Assembly: GCF_038087665.1 (NCBI RefSeq)
Contig: NZ_CP149925.1
Coordinates: forward strand, 558,001-622,000
Direction of reading: 5' to 3'
DNA: 64,000 nucleotides
DNA from: Gallaecimonas sp. GXIMD4217
GTDB taxonomy: Bacteria; Pseudomonadota; Gammaproteobacteria; Enterobacterales; Gallaecimonadaceae
The notes under the pieces were generated by a model. It had not been told where the DNA came from. It saw only the letters and a list, made by a program, of their open reading frames with translations, and made no database searches. Made by a program: the position numbers and the translations under genes. Shown here in pieces: positions 18,741 through 28,906 of the stretch (positions are counted from its first letter, which is position 1; each line of letters begins with the position of its first letter).

Positions 18741-19165
18741 TTATGCCTTTTGGCTTTGTAGGATGGGCGTTGTGTAACCCGCCGAATGCATAGCCTGTCG
18801 TTGGTTCGCGTTCCATTGCACTGGAGGGCTGTTTTCTTCGAGGTCCGCTGCGCGGGGCCCTACTTTCTGTGGCGACAGAAAGTAGGCAAAGAGCGCTCCC
18901 CTGCTCGGGCGGCCTGCGGCTACCTTCGTTTCCACTCGCTTACCGCTGACCGTGCCTGACGCGCTCCCGGCGCGGCAGGCACTCCCTCGGCGTCCATGCC
19001 TCGGGCCAGCTCACGCTCGTTCCAACTCAGCGCCTTCAAAGGGGCCTGACTTGGCCGCTGCGCGGCCATTAAATCTGGCGCAATGCACTTAGCTTATTGC
19101 GTATATGGGATGTGGTACGAATCCCAACGTATTAACTGAGCCCTATAAGCTGCACGAGGTGCCCC
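18741..19165. other. Gene-free intergenic stretch with dispersed-repeat character
   Basis: About 500 bp separate nqrM and the next gene on the minus strand. A 64-codon minus-strand frame (18741-18935) has no recognisable protein features and I do not treat it as a gene. The sequence begins with GGATGGGCG...GTAACCCGCCGAATGC, which resembles short intergenic repeats I remember from other gammaproteobacteria. It then carries a perfect inverted repeat at 18860-18885 and several CGCTGCGCGG-type blocks. No tRNA, transposase or terminal repeats were found. Confidence 0.5.
18860..18885. repeat. Perfect 11-bp inverted repeat
   Basis: CTACTTTCTGT, four-base spacer GGCG, then ACAGAAAGTAG: an exact 11-bp palindrome followed by GCAAAGAGC. 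It has no T-run, so it is not a typical terminator. It is the core of the unexplained intergenic block. Confidence 0.9.
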
Positions 19166-19177
19166 CCAAGGATGGCC

Positions 19178-19762
19178 TTACAGGCAGGGAACCGGCTCAG
19201 TGGTTTCACAATGCTTACCCGTACCCAGATCCACCCAGACATAGAGCGGCTCCTTGAGCTTGCCATAGGGATCTATGGTCAGCTGCAGCCGCTCGCCGCC
19301 AAACTTCAGCGAGCCGGTACGGCTATGGTCGCGATAGTAGAGTTTTTTGCTGCGCATCAGCCCCAGGGGCAGCAGGGTTTCTTCCCTCAGCGAAAGGCCA
19401 AAATCCGTAGTGGCGCCATAGTTGGTCTGATAGAGGCGATACCGTGAAGTGCCGTCGGAGATCGCATCAAGAGGCATTTCTACCGGGTAGTAACCCAGTG
19501 AAAGGCTCTGTATGGCAGCCATGGCGACAAAAGGGATGACGATAATCCAAGGGATGAGGATCACGGCGAGAAAGACGAAGGCAACGCCCCTGACGTCCTT
19601 GTATGGGATCACCATCACCAGCCTGAGCAGGGCCAGGGCTGACAGTATCCAGCAGGCCAGGGTCAGCCAGATATCGGCCACCGGGTTTTGCAGCTCGTAG
19701 GGCAGGGCTCTCCAGAGCCCGATCAGGGCCAGTATGGCCAGGGGGAGCAGCGCCTTTTTCAT
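19178..19762 (-). CDS. Hypothetical membrane protein
   Basis: A 194-residue protein with about three hydrophobic segments (residues 5-20, 30-50, 58-85), then an extracytoplasmic or cytoplasmic domain of about 110 residues rich in aromatic and charged residues, with two Cys near the end (HCETTEPVPCL). I do not recognise the family. AAGGAACGTAT before the ATG gives a plausible ribosome binding site. It stands alone between the intergenic repeat block and map, on the map strand. The GC content looks slightly lower than its neighbours. Confidence 0.65.
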   Translation of the reverse strand: MKKALLPLAILALIGLWRALPYELQNPVADIWLTLACWILSALALLRLVMVIPYKDVRGVAFVFLAVILIPWIIVIPFVAMAAIQSLSLGYYPVEMPLDAISDGTSRYRLYQTNYGATTDFGLSLREETLLPLGLMRSKKLYYRDHSRTGSLKFGGERLQLTIDPYGKLKEPLYVWVDLGTGKHCETTEPVPCL

Positions 19763-19832
19763 ATACGTTCCTTGTTCTTTTTATCGTTTTTAGGCCCCGC
19801 CGGCTAAACAGGGCCTGACTGGGCTCTGTGGC

Positions 19833-20624
19833 TTAAGCCCCCAGGTACCGCTGCACCAGCTCCCTTTCCTCTTCCCTGAGCGTCAGCACCTCCACCCCGG
19901 TCTCGGTGACCAGCACCGTATGCTCCCATTGGGCGGACAGGCTGCCGTCGCGGGTCACTACCGTCCAGCCGTCCTTGAGCTCCTTGGTGCCGGCCTTGCC
20001 GGCGTTGATCATCGGCTCGATGGTGAAGGTCATGCCGGGCTTGAGTTTCAGACCGCGGCCCGGCTTGCCGTAGTGCAGCACCTGGGGCGCTTCGTGCATC
20101 TCCCGGCCGATGCCGTGGCCGCAGTATTCGGTGACCACGGAAAAGCCGGCCCGGCTGGCGTGGCTTTCGATGGCGTGGCCTATGTCACCCAGGCGGGCGC
20201 CTGGCTTGATCTCGGCCATGGCGCGCCACAGGCACTCCTGGGTTACGTCCACCAGGCGTTTGGCCTCGGGAGCGATCTGGCCGATGAGGAACATCCGGCT
20301 GGTATCGCAGATGTAGCCGTCCTTTTCCACCGTCACGTCCAGATTGACGATGTCGCCGTCCTGGAGCAGGTCTTCGGCCCTGGGGATGCCATGGCAGACC
20401 ACCTGGTTGATGGCGGTGGTCATGGCGTGGGGGAAGCCATACTGGCCCTTGGTGGCGGGCCTGGCTTTCAGCTCCTCGATGATAAAGCGCTCCGCTTCCA
20501 GGCTCAGTTCCAGGGTGGTGACGCCGGGCTTGGCCAGGGGGATCAGGTGCTCCAGCACAGAGGCGGCCAGCCTGCCGGCGTTGCGCATCCGTTCGATCTG
20601 CTCAGGCATCTTGATATTGGCCAT
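19833..20624 (-). CDS. map: Type I methionine aminopeptidase
   Basis: A 263-residue MetAP-I. Metal ligands are visible: Asp in NLDVTVEKDGYICDTSRMF (two Asp), His in TEYCGHGIGREMHEAP, Glu in FTIEPMIN and Glu in SAQWEHTVLVTE. It removes initiator Met from nascent proteins. It is not beside rpsB, the usual location of the housekeeping map gene, and instead overlaps a ParD-like gene by 23 bp. It may be a second, regulated copy; the rest of the genome would be needed to tell. Confidence 0.93.
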   Translation of the reverse strand: MANIKMPEQIERMRNAGRLAASVLEHLIPLAKPGVTTLELSLEAERFIIEELKARPATKGQYGFPHAMTTAINQVVCHGIPRAEDLLQDGDIVNLDVTVEKDGYICDTSRMFLIGQIAPEAKRLVDVTQECLWRAMAEIKPGARLGDIGHAIESHASRAGFSVVTEYCGHGIGREMHEAPQVLHYGKPGRGLKLKPGMTFTIEPMINAGKAGTKELKDGWTVVTRDGSLSAQWEHTVLVTETGVEVLTLREEERELVQRYLGA

Positions 20625-20817
20625 CTTCGGGCTCTCCTTGTTGGGCGGCAGCGAGCAGCTGGTGCATCAGTTCCACCCCGGTCAGGGTGGGGTTGAGCTC
20701 GCAGAGGCGGCCGAGGCGGATCCAGTGCTCGGCCTGGGCGTTGATGGAGCGGCTGAGGGCGCGGCTGGCGCTGCGCACCTCGTCGTGGAGCTGGTCGGAA
20801 ATTTTCAGTATGCCCAT
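20602..20817 (-). CDS. ParD-like family protein upstream of map
   Basis: A 71-residue protein beginning MGILKISDQLHDEVRSASRALSRSINAQAEHWIRLGRLCE. This is a ribbon-helix-helix-like N-terminus of the ParD-like family. The C-terminal part is Gln/Ala rich. It overlaps map by 23 bp in another frame. I recall ParD-like genes next to map in other gammaproteobacteria, so the pair may be conserved. No ParE toxin is present. An AT-rich upstream region could be its own operator. Confidence 0.75.
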   Translation of the reverse strand: MGILKISDQLHDEVRSASRALSRSINAQAEHWIRLGRLCELNPTLTGVELMHQLLAAAQQGEPEDGQYQDA

Positions 20818-20825
20818 GATAAACG

Positions 20826-20858
20826 GGGTATATAAAACATATATAAATCGTATATCGC
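20826..20858 (-). promoter_or_regulatory. AT-rich putative promoter/operator of the ParD-like/map pair
   Basis: An AT-only island (GTATATAAAACATATATAA, then ATCGTATATC) in very GC-rich surroundings, directly upstream of the ParD-like start. It contains repeated GTATAT elements, several TATA-type -10 candidates and partial dyad symmetry. An autoregulatory ribbon-helix-helix protein could bind here. No single -35/-10 pair stands out. Confidence 0.4.
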
Positions 20859-20880
20859 TGGTCCGCCCAGCGCAAGGGCG

Positions 20881-23568
<2,688 letters not shown>

Positions 23569-23641
23569 GAAAGCGGGGTTGTGGTGGCAAACTGCCGCCA
23601 TTTTAGCCAGGACCAATGGGCTTTGGGAAACGCCCTTGTGC

Positions 23642-23647
23642 TACTAT
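23642..23647 (+). promoter_or_regulatory. Possible extended -10 promoter for ycaO
   Basis: TGCTACTAT fits an extended -10 (TGnTAnnnT), with TACTAT at 23642-23647, about 50 bp before the ycaO ATG. No good -35 lies at the standard distance. Confidence 0.35.
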
Positions 23648-23695
23648 ATGCGCCGTTTTGTCCGGGCCACGTCGGCCCCCGAATTGGTGACACTC

Positions 23696-25417
23696 ATGAC
23701 CAAGACCTTTATCCCCGGCAAGGACGCGGCCCTGGAAGACTCCATCGTCAACCTGCGCAACGCCATCGAAGGCCTGGGCTTCCATATCGAAGAGGCCCGC
23801 TGGTTGAACCCGGCTCCCCACATCTGGTCCGTGCATATCCGTGATCGCGACTGCCCCCAGGTGTTCTCCAACGGCAAGGGCGCCAGCCGCGACGCGGCCC
23901 TGGCCTCCGCCTACGGCGAGCTGATCGAGCGGATCTCCACCCGCTACCTGTGGGCCGACTTCATGCTCGACCCCATGCTGGCGGAGTTCGGTCATGTGCA
24001 CCAGGCCGACGAGCGCTGGTTCGAGCCCAGCCAGGATTGGCCCGAAGACCTGCTGGACGAGCACTTCAAGGCCATCTACCTGGACGACGGCAAGCCGGCC
24101 CCGGCCGATCTGGCCGACATGAACGGCGGCGGCACCGGCAACGGCATCTGCGCCCTGCCTTACGTGCGCCAGAGCGACGGCCAGACCGTGTACGTGCCGG
24201 TGAACCTGATCGGCAACATCTTCGTGTCCAACGGCATGAGCGCCGGCAACAACCGCGAAGAGGCCCAGGTGCAGGGCCTGTCCGAGATCTTCGAGCGCGC
24301 CATCAAGAACCGCATCCTGGTGGACGCCATCACCTTGCCGGAGGTGCCGGCCGAGGTGCTGGCCCGCTACCCCAAAATAGCCGAGGGCATGGCCTCCCTG
24401 GAGGAGAGCGGCTTTACCCTGCGCGCCCTGGACGCCTCCCTGGGCGGCCGCTATCCGGTGATGTGCGTGACCCTGCTGCACCCGGACGGCGGCGTCTACG
24501 CCTCCTTCGGCGCCCATCCCAAGTTCGGCGTGGCCCTGGAGCGGGCCCTGACCGAGCTGCTGCAGGGCCGCGCCCTGGACGAGCTGGAAGGCTTCCCGGC
24601 CCCCACCACCGACATGGAGCAGGTGGAGGATCCCCACAACCTGGAGCTGCATTTCATCGACTCCAGCGGTTACGTGAGCTGGGCGCTGCTGTCCGATGAG
24701 CCGGACTACGCCTTTGCCGACTGGGACGATGAGCACGACAACAAGTTCGAGCGCCAGGCGTTGATCGAGCTGCTGCACGAGGAAGGTCACCAGGTTTATG
24801 TTGCCGAGTACCAGAAGCTGGGCGCCTATGCCTGTCGCATCCTGGTGCCGGGCTTCTCCGACATCTACCTGCCCGACGAGATGATCTGGCACAACAACAA
24901 CCAGGCCCTGGCCCACCGCCAGACCCTGTTCAACCTGGCGGACGCCGGTGAGGAGCAGCTGGAAGCCCTGCTCAGCCTGCTGGAGTCCGTGGGCGCCAAC
25001 GACCAGCTGCGGGTGCTGGAATGGGCCGGCATCGTCGGCGACAAGGGCACCCCCTGGGCACGGCTGCGCATCGGCGAGCTGAAGCTGTGGCTGCTGCTGG
25101 CCCTGGGCGAGCACGAAGAGGCCTTCGAGGTGCTGGGCTCGGTGCTGGCCTCCGGCCACCTGGAAGCCCACGAAAGGGCCAGCCTGCGTGCCCTGCACGC
25201 GGTGCTGGAGCTGAGCCTGGCCGAGGTGGACATGGCCCATTACCGCCGCGCCCTGGTGGCCTACCATGGCGAGGCCGCCGTCGAACTGGCCCTGGCCCTG
25301 GTGTCAGGTGAAGCCCGCTTCCCCGGTCTGCAGCCTTTGGACGCCGCCGCCCCCACCCTGGGCCACGGCAAGCTGCTGGAGGCCTACCGCAAGGTGCTCA
25401 AGGGCCAGCTGCGCTAA
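23696..25417 (+). CDS. ycaO: YcaO-domain protein with C-terminal helical extension
   Basis: A 573-residue YcaO, close to the E. coli length. The catalytic YcaO domain covers about residues 1-390: KGASRDAALASAYGELIERIS, GMSAGNNREEAQVQGLSEIFERAIKN, HPKFGVALERALTELLQGR and YRILVPG-type ends (here ACRILVPGFSDIYLP). The last 170 residues are helical and TPR-like. E. coli YcaO is linked to RimO-dependent methylthiolation of ribosomal protein S12. No RiPP precursor or partner is nearby, which argues for the housekeeping role. Followed by a strong terminator. Confidence 0.92.
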   Translation: MTKTFIPGKDAALEDSIVNLRNAIEGLGFHIEEARWLNPAPHIWSVHIRDRDCPQVFSNGKGASRDAALASAYGELIERISTRYLWADFMLDPMLAEFGHVHQADERWFEPSQDWPEDLLDEHFKAIYLDDGKPAPADLADMNGGGTGNGICALPYVRQSDGQTVYVPVNLIGNIFVSNGMSAGNNREEAQVQGLSEIFERAIKNRILVDAITLPEVPAEVLARYPKIAEGMASLEESGFTLRALDASLGGRYPVMCVTLLHPDGGVYASFGAHPKFGVALERALTELLQGRALDELEGFPAPTTDMEQVEDPHNLELHFIDSSGYVSWALLSDEPDYAFADWDDEHDNKFERQALIELLHEEGHQVYVAEYQKLGAYACRILVPGFSDIYLPDEMIWHNNNQALAHRQTLFNLADAGEEQLEALLSLLESVGANDQLRVLEWAGIVGDKGTPWARLRIGELKLWLLLALGEHEEAFEVLGSVLASGHLEAHERASLRALHAVLELSLAEVDMAHYRRALVAYHGEAAVELALALVSGEARFPGLQPLDAAAPTLGHGKLLEAYRKVLKGQLR

Positions 25418-25433
25418 GCCGGCCAAGGTAAAT

Positions 25434-25462
25434 AAAAAAGCCGCTCAACGAGCGGCTTTTTT
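25434..25462 (+). terminator. Intrinsic terminator of ycaO
   Basis: AAAAAAGCCGCT, CAACG-containing loop, AGCGGCTTTTTT: a symmetrical stem with a T-run 16 bp after the ycaO stop. Confidence 0.92.
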
Positions 25463-25475
25463 GTGGCCACAAAAC

Positions 25476-25506
25476 TTGGAACGAGGCGGCCCCTGGGTGT
25501 TAATAT
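25476..25506 (+). promoter_or_regulatory. Putative sigma-70 promoter of the DUF4177/membrane cluster
   Basis: TTGGAA at 25476 and TAATAT at 25501, separated by 19 bp (18 if TTAATA is the -10). It lies between the ycaO terminator and the first gene of the cluster. Confidence 0.5.
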
Positions 25507-25551
25507 CGCCTCGTTTTTAGAAATTTCCTAAATGCATCAACAAGGTAAGCA

Positions 25552-25764
25552 ATGAAAGAGTACAAGGCCGTTATCTACCAAGAAGGGATGTTGGGTTCAT
25601 TGTTCCTGGGCCAGTCCAAGATCGATCCCGAGCGCTTTTCCGAGTTCCTCAACGAAAATGCCCGCCAGGGCTGGCGCGTGGTGACCATGGAGAAGGACCA
25701 GCGCCGCATGCTGCTGTTCTGGAAGCGCGAGGCCTATGTGGTGCTGATGGAAAGGGACGCCTGA
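25552..25764 (+). CDS. DUF4177-like small protein
   Basis: A 70-residue protein with the DUF4177 pattern: MKEYKAVIYQEG..., then LNENARQGWRVVTMEK and LLFWKREAYVVLMER. These give two beta-strand/helix segments around a Gln-Gly-Trp core. The family has no assigned function. It is the first gene after a terminator and likely promoter, with its stop one base before the next ATG, so it opens a small operon of membrane proteins. Confidence 0.75.
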   Translation: MKEYKAVIYQEGMLGSLFLGQSKIDPERFSEFLNENARQGWRVVTMEKDQRRMLLFWKREAYVVLMERDA

Positions 25765-25765
25765 T

Positions 25766-25978
25766 ATGCGTTTGGCCGCCATTATCTCCGTAGTGATCCT
25801 GGTGCTCTGGGGCCTGATGGCCCTGGCCCAGCTCTGGTACCAGCCGCTGGACGGCGAAGTCTTCTTCAAGCTCACCCTCAGCGCCGCGCTGATCGAGGTG
25901 GTGGTGGTGGCCGTGGCGCTCATTCGCCGGGAATACCTCACCGAGAAGCGCCAGAGGAAGGACCGCTATATCGACTGA
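25766..25978 (+). CDS. Small two-helix membrane protein, unrecognised
   Basis: A 70-residue protein with two hydrophobic segments (about residues 4-24 and 34-54) and a basic tail REYLTEKRQRKDRYID, predicted to face the cytoplasm. No family recognised. The ATG follows the DUF4177 stop by one base, so they are coupled. Confidence 0.65.
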   Translation: MRLAAIISVVILVLWGLMALAQLWYQPLDGEVFFKLTLSAALIEVVVVAVALIRREYLTEKRQRKDRYID

Positions 25979-26019
25979 AGGGCCCGGGGCCCTTCCCAAC
26001 AACGCCAGGGTAGTCAGGC

Positions 26020-27249
26020 ATGTCGTCGCAAAACAGGAAATGGATTAAGGATCTCTACGAGCGCAGCTGGGAGATGGAGCTGCTGATCTCGGGCTTTGCG
26101 CTGGTGCTCATGGTGCAGGCGCTGGATCAGGTCGGCAACGCCTACCACTGGGTTGCCTATCATATCGTCATTGACGACTACCTGAAGCTGGCCAGCTCCC
26201 TGTTCCTGGTGGCGCTGTTCGCCATGTCCCTGTTCGTGCTGGTGTCTTTCCTGTCGTTGAACCTGGTGTTCCGGGCCTACTGGGTCGCCCTGATCGGCCT
26301 GCTGTCGGCGCGGGAGCCCGGCCTGGGTCGCTTTGAATTCAGCCGTTTCCGCAGGCAGAACCTGCTCCAGAACAGGCAGCTGCGCCAGTCGGAGCAACAC
26401 TTGATCAAGGTGGACAAGGTCGGCAGCCAGCTGTTTTCGGTGGCCCTGCTCTATGTCTGCTACATCGCCTCGGTGGTGCTGCTGGTGCTGGAGTCCGCGT
26501 CCTTGACCCATGGCCTGACTCTGCTGGGCGCCGGGGCTCTGGCGAAATACACCGTATACCTCTTCGATGTCCTGGCGCTGCTGTTCCTGGCCGACGTCTT
26601 CAGTGGCGGCCTGTTCAGCAACAGTCGCTTCCATTGGGTCAGTCGCGCCTTCTATCCCATCTACCGGGCCTTCCGGCTGCTGTCCGGCTATGCCTTCTAC
26701 GAGCATGTGGTGCTCAACATGAGGCGCAACAGGAACCAGCGCCTCATCACCGGCGCCTTCTTCCTGATGCTGGCCGGCGTCATCGCCTTTCGGGGCCTGC
26801 TGGCCGGTGGCGCTTTCTACCATGGCACCGAGACCGTCAAGTTGAACAAGGAGGACTTCTTCGGTTTTAGCGCCGGCTATGCCCCCAAGGCCGGGAGCAA
26901 GGGCCTGGTTTTCCAGACCCTGATCGACCAGCAGCGCTACCAGAGCATGCCGGTGACCCTGTTCGTACCGATGACCGCCAGCCTGAACGGGCAGCTGGAG
27001 AAGGCCTGCGCCAAGCGCCCCCAGTCACCCGAAGACGCCAACTGCATCAACAAGGTGCTGACGGTGAGCCTGGACGGCCAGCCCGTGCCCCTGGACTGGC
27101 ATTTCCACCGCCACCAGCCAAGTGGCACCAAGGGGATCCAGGCCTACCTGGACAGGCCCGACCTGGCCCGGGGCCGGCATCTGCTCGGCTTCCAGTACCA
27201 CTTCCTGGACAAGCCCCTGGAGCTGCCGTTCTGGTATTTCCCCAAGTAA
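26020..27249 (+). CDS. Multi-pass membrane protein with C-terminal soluble domain, unrecognised
   Basis: A 409-residue protein. A charged N-terminus (KWIKDLYERSWEMELLISG) precedes about six hydrophobic helices up to residue 270. A 140-residue extracytoplasmic-looking domain follows, containing two Cys (KACAKRPQ, ANCINKV) and ending in LELPFWYFPK. I do not recognise the family. It is 41 bp after the previous gene on the same strand. The WEMELLISG...YERS start suggests an amphipathic entry helix. Function unknown; the Cys pair could form a disulfide. Confidence 0.7.
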   Translation: MSSQNRKWIKDLYERSWEMELLISGFALVLMVQALDQVGNAYHWVAYHIVIDDYLKLASSLFLVALFAMSLFVLVSFLSLNLVFRAYWVALIGLLSAREPGLGRFEFSRFRRQNLLQNRQLRQSEQHLIKVDKVGSQLFSVALLYVCYIASVVLLVLESASLTHGLTLLGAGALAKYTVYLFDVLALLFLADVFSGGLFSNSRFHWVSRAFYPIYRAFRLLSGYAFYEHVVLNMRRNRNQRLITGAFFLMLAGVIAFRGLLAGGAFYHGTETVKLNKEDFFGFSAGYAPKAGSKGLVFQTLIDQQRYQSMPVTLFVPMTASLNGQLEKACAKRPQSPEDANCINKVLTVSLDGQPVPLDWHFHRHQPSGTKGIQAYLDRPDLARGRHLLGFQYHFLDKPLELPFWYFPK

Positions 27250-27310
27250 CGGCTCGGTAACATGAACGGTGGCGCCAGGGCGGCGCCGAATATGGCAAGG
27301 GACCTGCATC

Positions 27311-27562
27311 ATGATTTGGCTGGTATTACGGTTCTGTTTCTTCACCCTCTGGCTGTTTCCCATCTACCGGGGCTGCCAGAAGCGCCATCCCGACGACAGC
27401 CCCCTGGGGTTTGTGACCCTGGTGATCCTCTTCACCCTGGCCTGGGTGTCGGGCCAGCCGGGCACGGGCCTGGGGTTCCTGCTGGGCTGGTTCACGCTGC
27501 CCTGGTTGGCCTGGGGGCTGGTCAAGGCGCTGCGCAGCCGCTACCGGCCCCATGACGGCTGA
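27311..27562 (+). CDS. Small membrane protein, paralogue A
   Basis: An 83-residue protein with a first hydrophobic helix (IWLVLRFCFFTLWLFP), then YRGCQKRHPDD, a second helix and LGWFTLPWLAWGLVK. It ends with a basic tail. It shares the YRGCQKRHPDD and LGWFTLPWLAWGLVK blocks exactly with the next gene, so they are tandem duplicates. The ATG at 27311 is chosen because the paralogue aligns from this point. No family recognised. Confidence 0.65.
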   Translation: MIWLVLRFCFFTLWLFPIYRGCQKRHPDDSPLGFVTLVILFTLAWVSGQPGTGLGFLLGWFTLPWLAWGLVKALRSRYRPHDG

Positions 27563-27711
27563 CCAGGGGCCTTCCCGGCTTTGGCAACAGCCCCCCGCCT
27601 GCAATGGCGCCTGCCTTGGCAAGATCCCCCCGACTGCACGAAGATAGCCTTTGGCTAATATGGGCCTTCGGCCATTGCTCCTGACACCGTCATTGCTGAG
27701 AGGGTATTGCG

Positions 27712-27981
27712 TTGATACTGCTGGCGATCCGCTTCCTGTTCTTCACCTTCTGGGTCTTCCCCCTGTACCGGGGCTGCCAGAAGCGCCATCCGGACGATCA
27801 GCCCGGCCTGTTCGTGGTGCTGGTGACCCTGTTCACCAGCGCCTGGGTGGTGGCCATACCCGGCAACCAGCTGCTGTTCTTCCTGGGTTGGTTCACCTTG
27901 CCCTGGCTGGCCTGGGGGCTGGTCAAGAGCATGCGCAGCAAGTACAGGAACATCGACAAGCAGGAGCCTAGGCAGCACTGA
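27712..27981 (+). CDS. Small membrane protein, paralogue B
   Basis: An 89-residue paralogue of the preceding gene: MILLAIRFLFFTFWVFP, YRGCQKRHPDD, two central hydrophobic stretches and LGWFTLPWLAWGLVK, then a basic tail. The start is TTG at 27712, supported by GAGAGGG about 8 nt upstream and by alignment with paralogue A. The conserved Cys and HPDD loop between helices suggests a shared, maintained function rather than decay. No family recognised. Confidence 0.65.
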   Translation: MILLAIRFLFFTFWVFPLYRGCQKRHPDDQPGLFVVLVTLFTSAWVVAIPGNQLLFFLGWFTLPWLAWGLVKSMRSKYRNIDKQEPRQH

Positions 27982-28182
27982 AGGCCATGTCGCCTGAACG
28001 GCTGCCTCATCAAGGGCCGAACCGGCCCCGTCCAGATGGGCTGACGGCCGGGGTGGCCATTGCATCCCCATTGTGAACACTGTTTTTCCGCTCCAGGCCT
28101 ATCCTTTTTCTAGGAGCTCATTAAAATCTGCCTGCAAAGGGGCCAAGAGCTCCATCGATGTTGTGTTGTAGGAGTGCTCCAG

Positions 28183-28776
28183 TTGTCTATTCGCTATGTG
28201 GAATCTTCCCGCCTGCCCACCCCCTGGGCCGTTTTCCAGATGCACGGCTTTGCCGACGAGCAGAGCAACAAGGAGCATGTGGTGCTGACCTTGGGCGACG
28301 TGGCCGATGGTGAGCCGGTACTGACCCGCCTTCACTCCGAATGCCTGACCGGTGACGCCCTGTTCAGCCAGCGCTGCGACTGCGGTGCCCAGCTGGAGGC
28401 GGCCCTGAGGGCCATCGCCGCCGAGGGCCGTGGCGCCCTGCTGTACCTGCGCCAGGAAGGCCGCGGCATCGGCCTGTTGAACAAGATCAAGGCCTACCGC
28501 CTGCAGGACGAAGGGGCCGATACCGTGGAAGCCAACGAGCGCCTGGGCTTTGCCGCCGATCAGCGCGAATACAGCCTGGTCAAGCCGATGCTGGAGCGCC
28601 TGGGCATCAAGAAGATCCGCCTGATGACCAACAACCCCCGCAAGGTGGTGGCCCTGGAGGATCTGGGCCTGGACGTGGTGGAGCGGGTGGTGCATCGCCA
28701 TGGTGACAACCCCCATAACGAGAGCTACCTGGCCACCAAGGCCGGTAAGCTCGGCCACTGGATGCACGAGGAATAG
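28183..28776 (+). CDS. ribA: GTP cyclohydrolase II
   Basis: A 197-residue RibA, first step of riboflavin synthesis. [21 protein letters not shown] supplies the three zinc Cys, followed by [15 protein letters not shown] and [16 protein letters not shown]. The C-terminal [19 protein letters not shown] is typical. TTG 28183 with TAGGAG 8 nt upstream gives the E. coli-like N-terminus; GTG 28174 overlaps that site. Flavin supply suits a genome with FMN-dependent NQR. No FMN riboswitch is visible upstream. Confidence 0.93.
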   Translation: MSIRYVESSRLPTPWAVFQMHGFADEQSNKEHVVLTLGDVADGEPVLTRLHSECLTGDALFSQRCDCGAQLEAALRAIAAEGRGALLYLRQEGRGIGLLNKIKAYRLQDEGADTVEANERLGFAADQREYSLVKPMLERLGIKKIRLMTNNPRKVVALEDLGLDVVERVVHRHGDNPHNESYLATKAGKLGHWMHEE

Positions 28777-28831
28777 GCCAAACCGGCCTGGCCGTTATGA
28801 CTAGGTGCGTCACTGGATGCACGAGGAGTAG
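28756..28831 (+). repeat. Duplicated ribA 3' end
   Basis: The last 21 bases of ribA (CACTGGATGCACGAGGAATAG, positions 28756-28776) recur at 28811-28831 with one mismatch, 55 bp downstream. A GGCCACCAAG block from just upstream (28731) also recurs at 28839. Confidence 0.8.
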
Positions 28832-28877
28832 CCGCCTGGGCCACCAAGAGCAAGGGCTCACCCGAAAGGTGCAATAA

Positions 28878-28906
28878 GGCCGGCGAATGCCGGTCTTGTC
28901 ATTTTT
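28878..28906 (+). terminator. Probable ribA terminator
   Basis: GGCCGGC, GAAT loop, GCCGGTC, then TTGTCATTTTT. It lies between the ribA repeat and the convergent DUF2461 stop, whose TGA it overlaps. Confidence 0.65.

Noticed and set aside
19105-19145. tRNA-like fragment (GGTACGAATCCC)
   Set aside because: Resembles a T-loop only; no acceptor, D or anticodon stems can be drawn around it.
20602-20817. ParD-like gene as half of a toxin-antitoxin module
   Set aside because: The overlapping partner is a methionine aminopeptidase, not a ParE-type toxin.
23696-25417. ycaO as a RiPP (natural product) cluster
   Set aside because: No precursor peptide, dehydrogenase or E1-like partner nearby; length and tail match housekeeping YcaO.
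27982-28182. Possible FMN riboswitch upstream of ribA
   Set aside because: None of the conserved RFN-element blocks are present; only short stems are seen.
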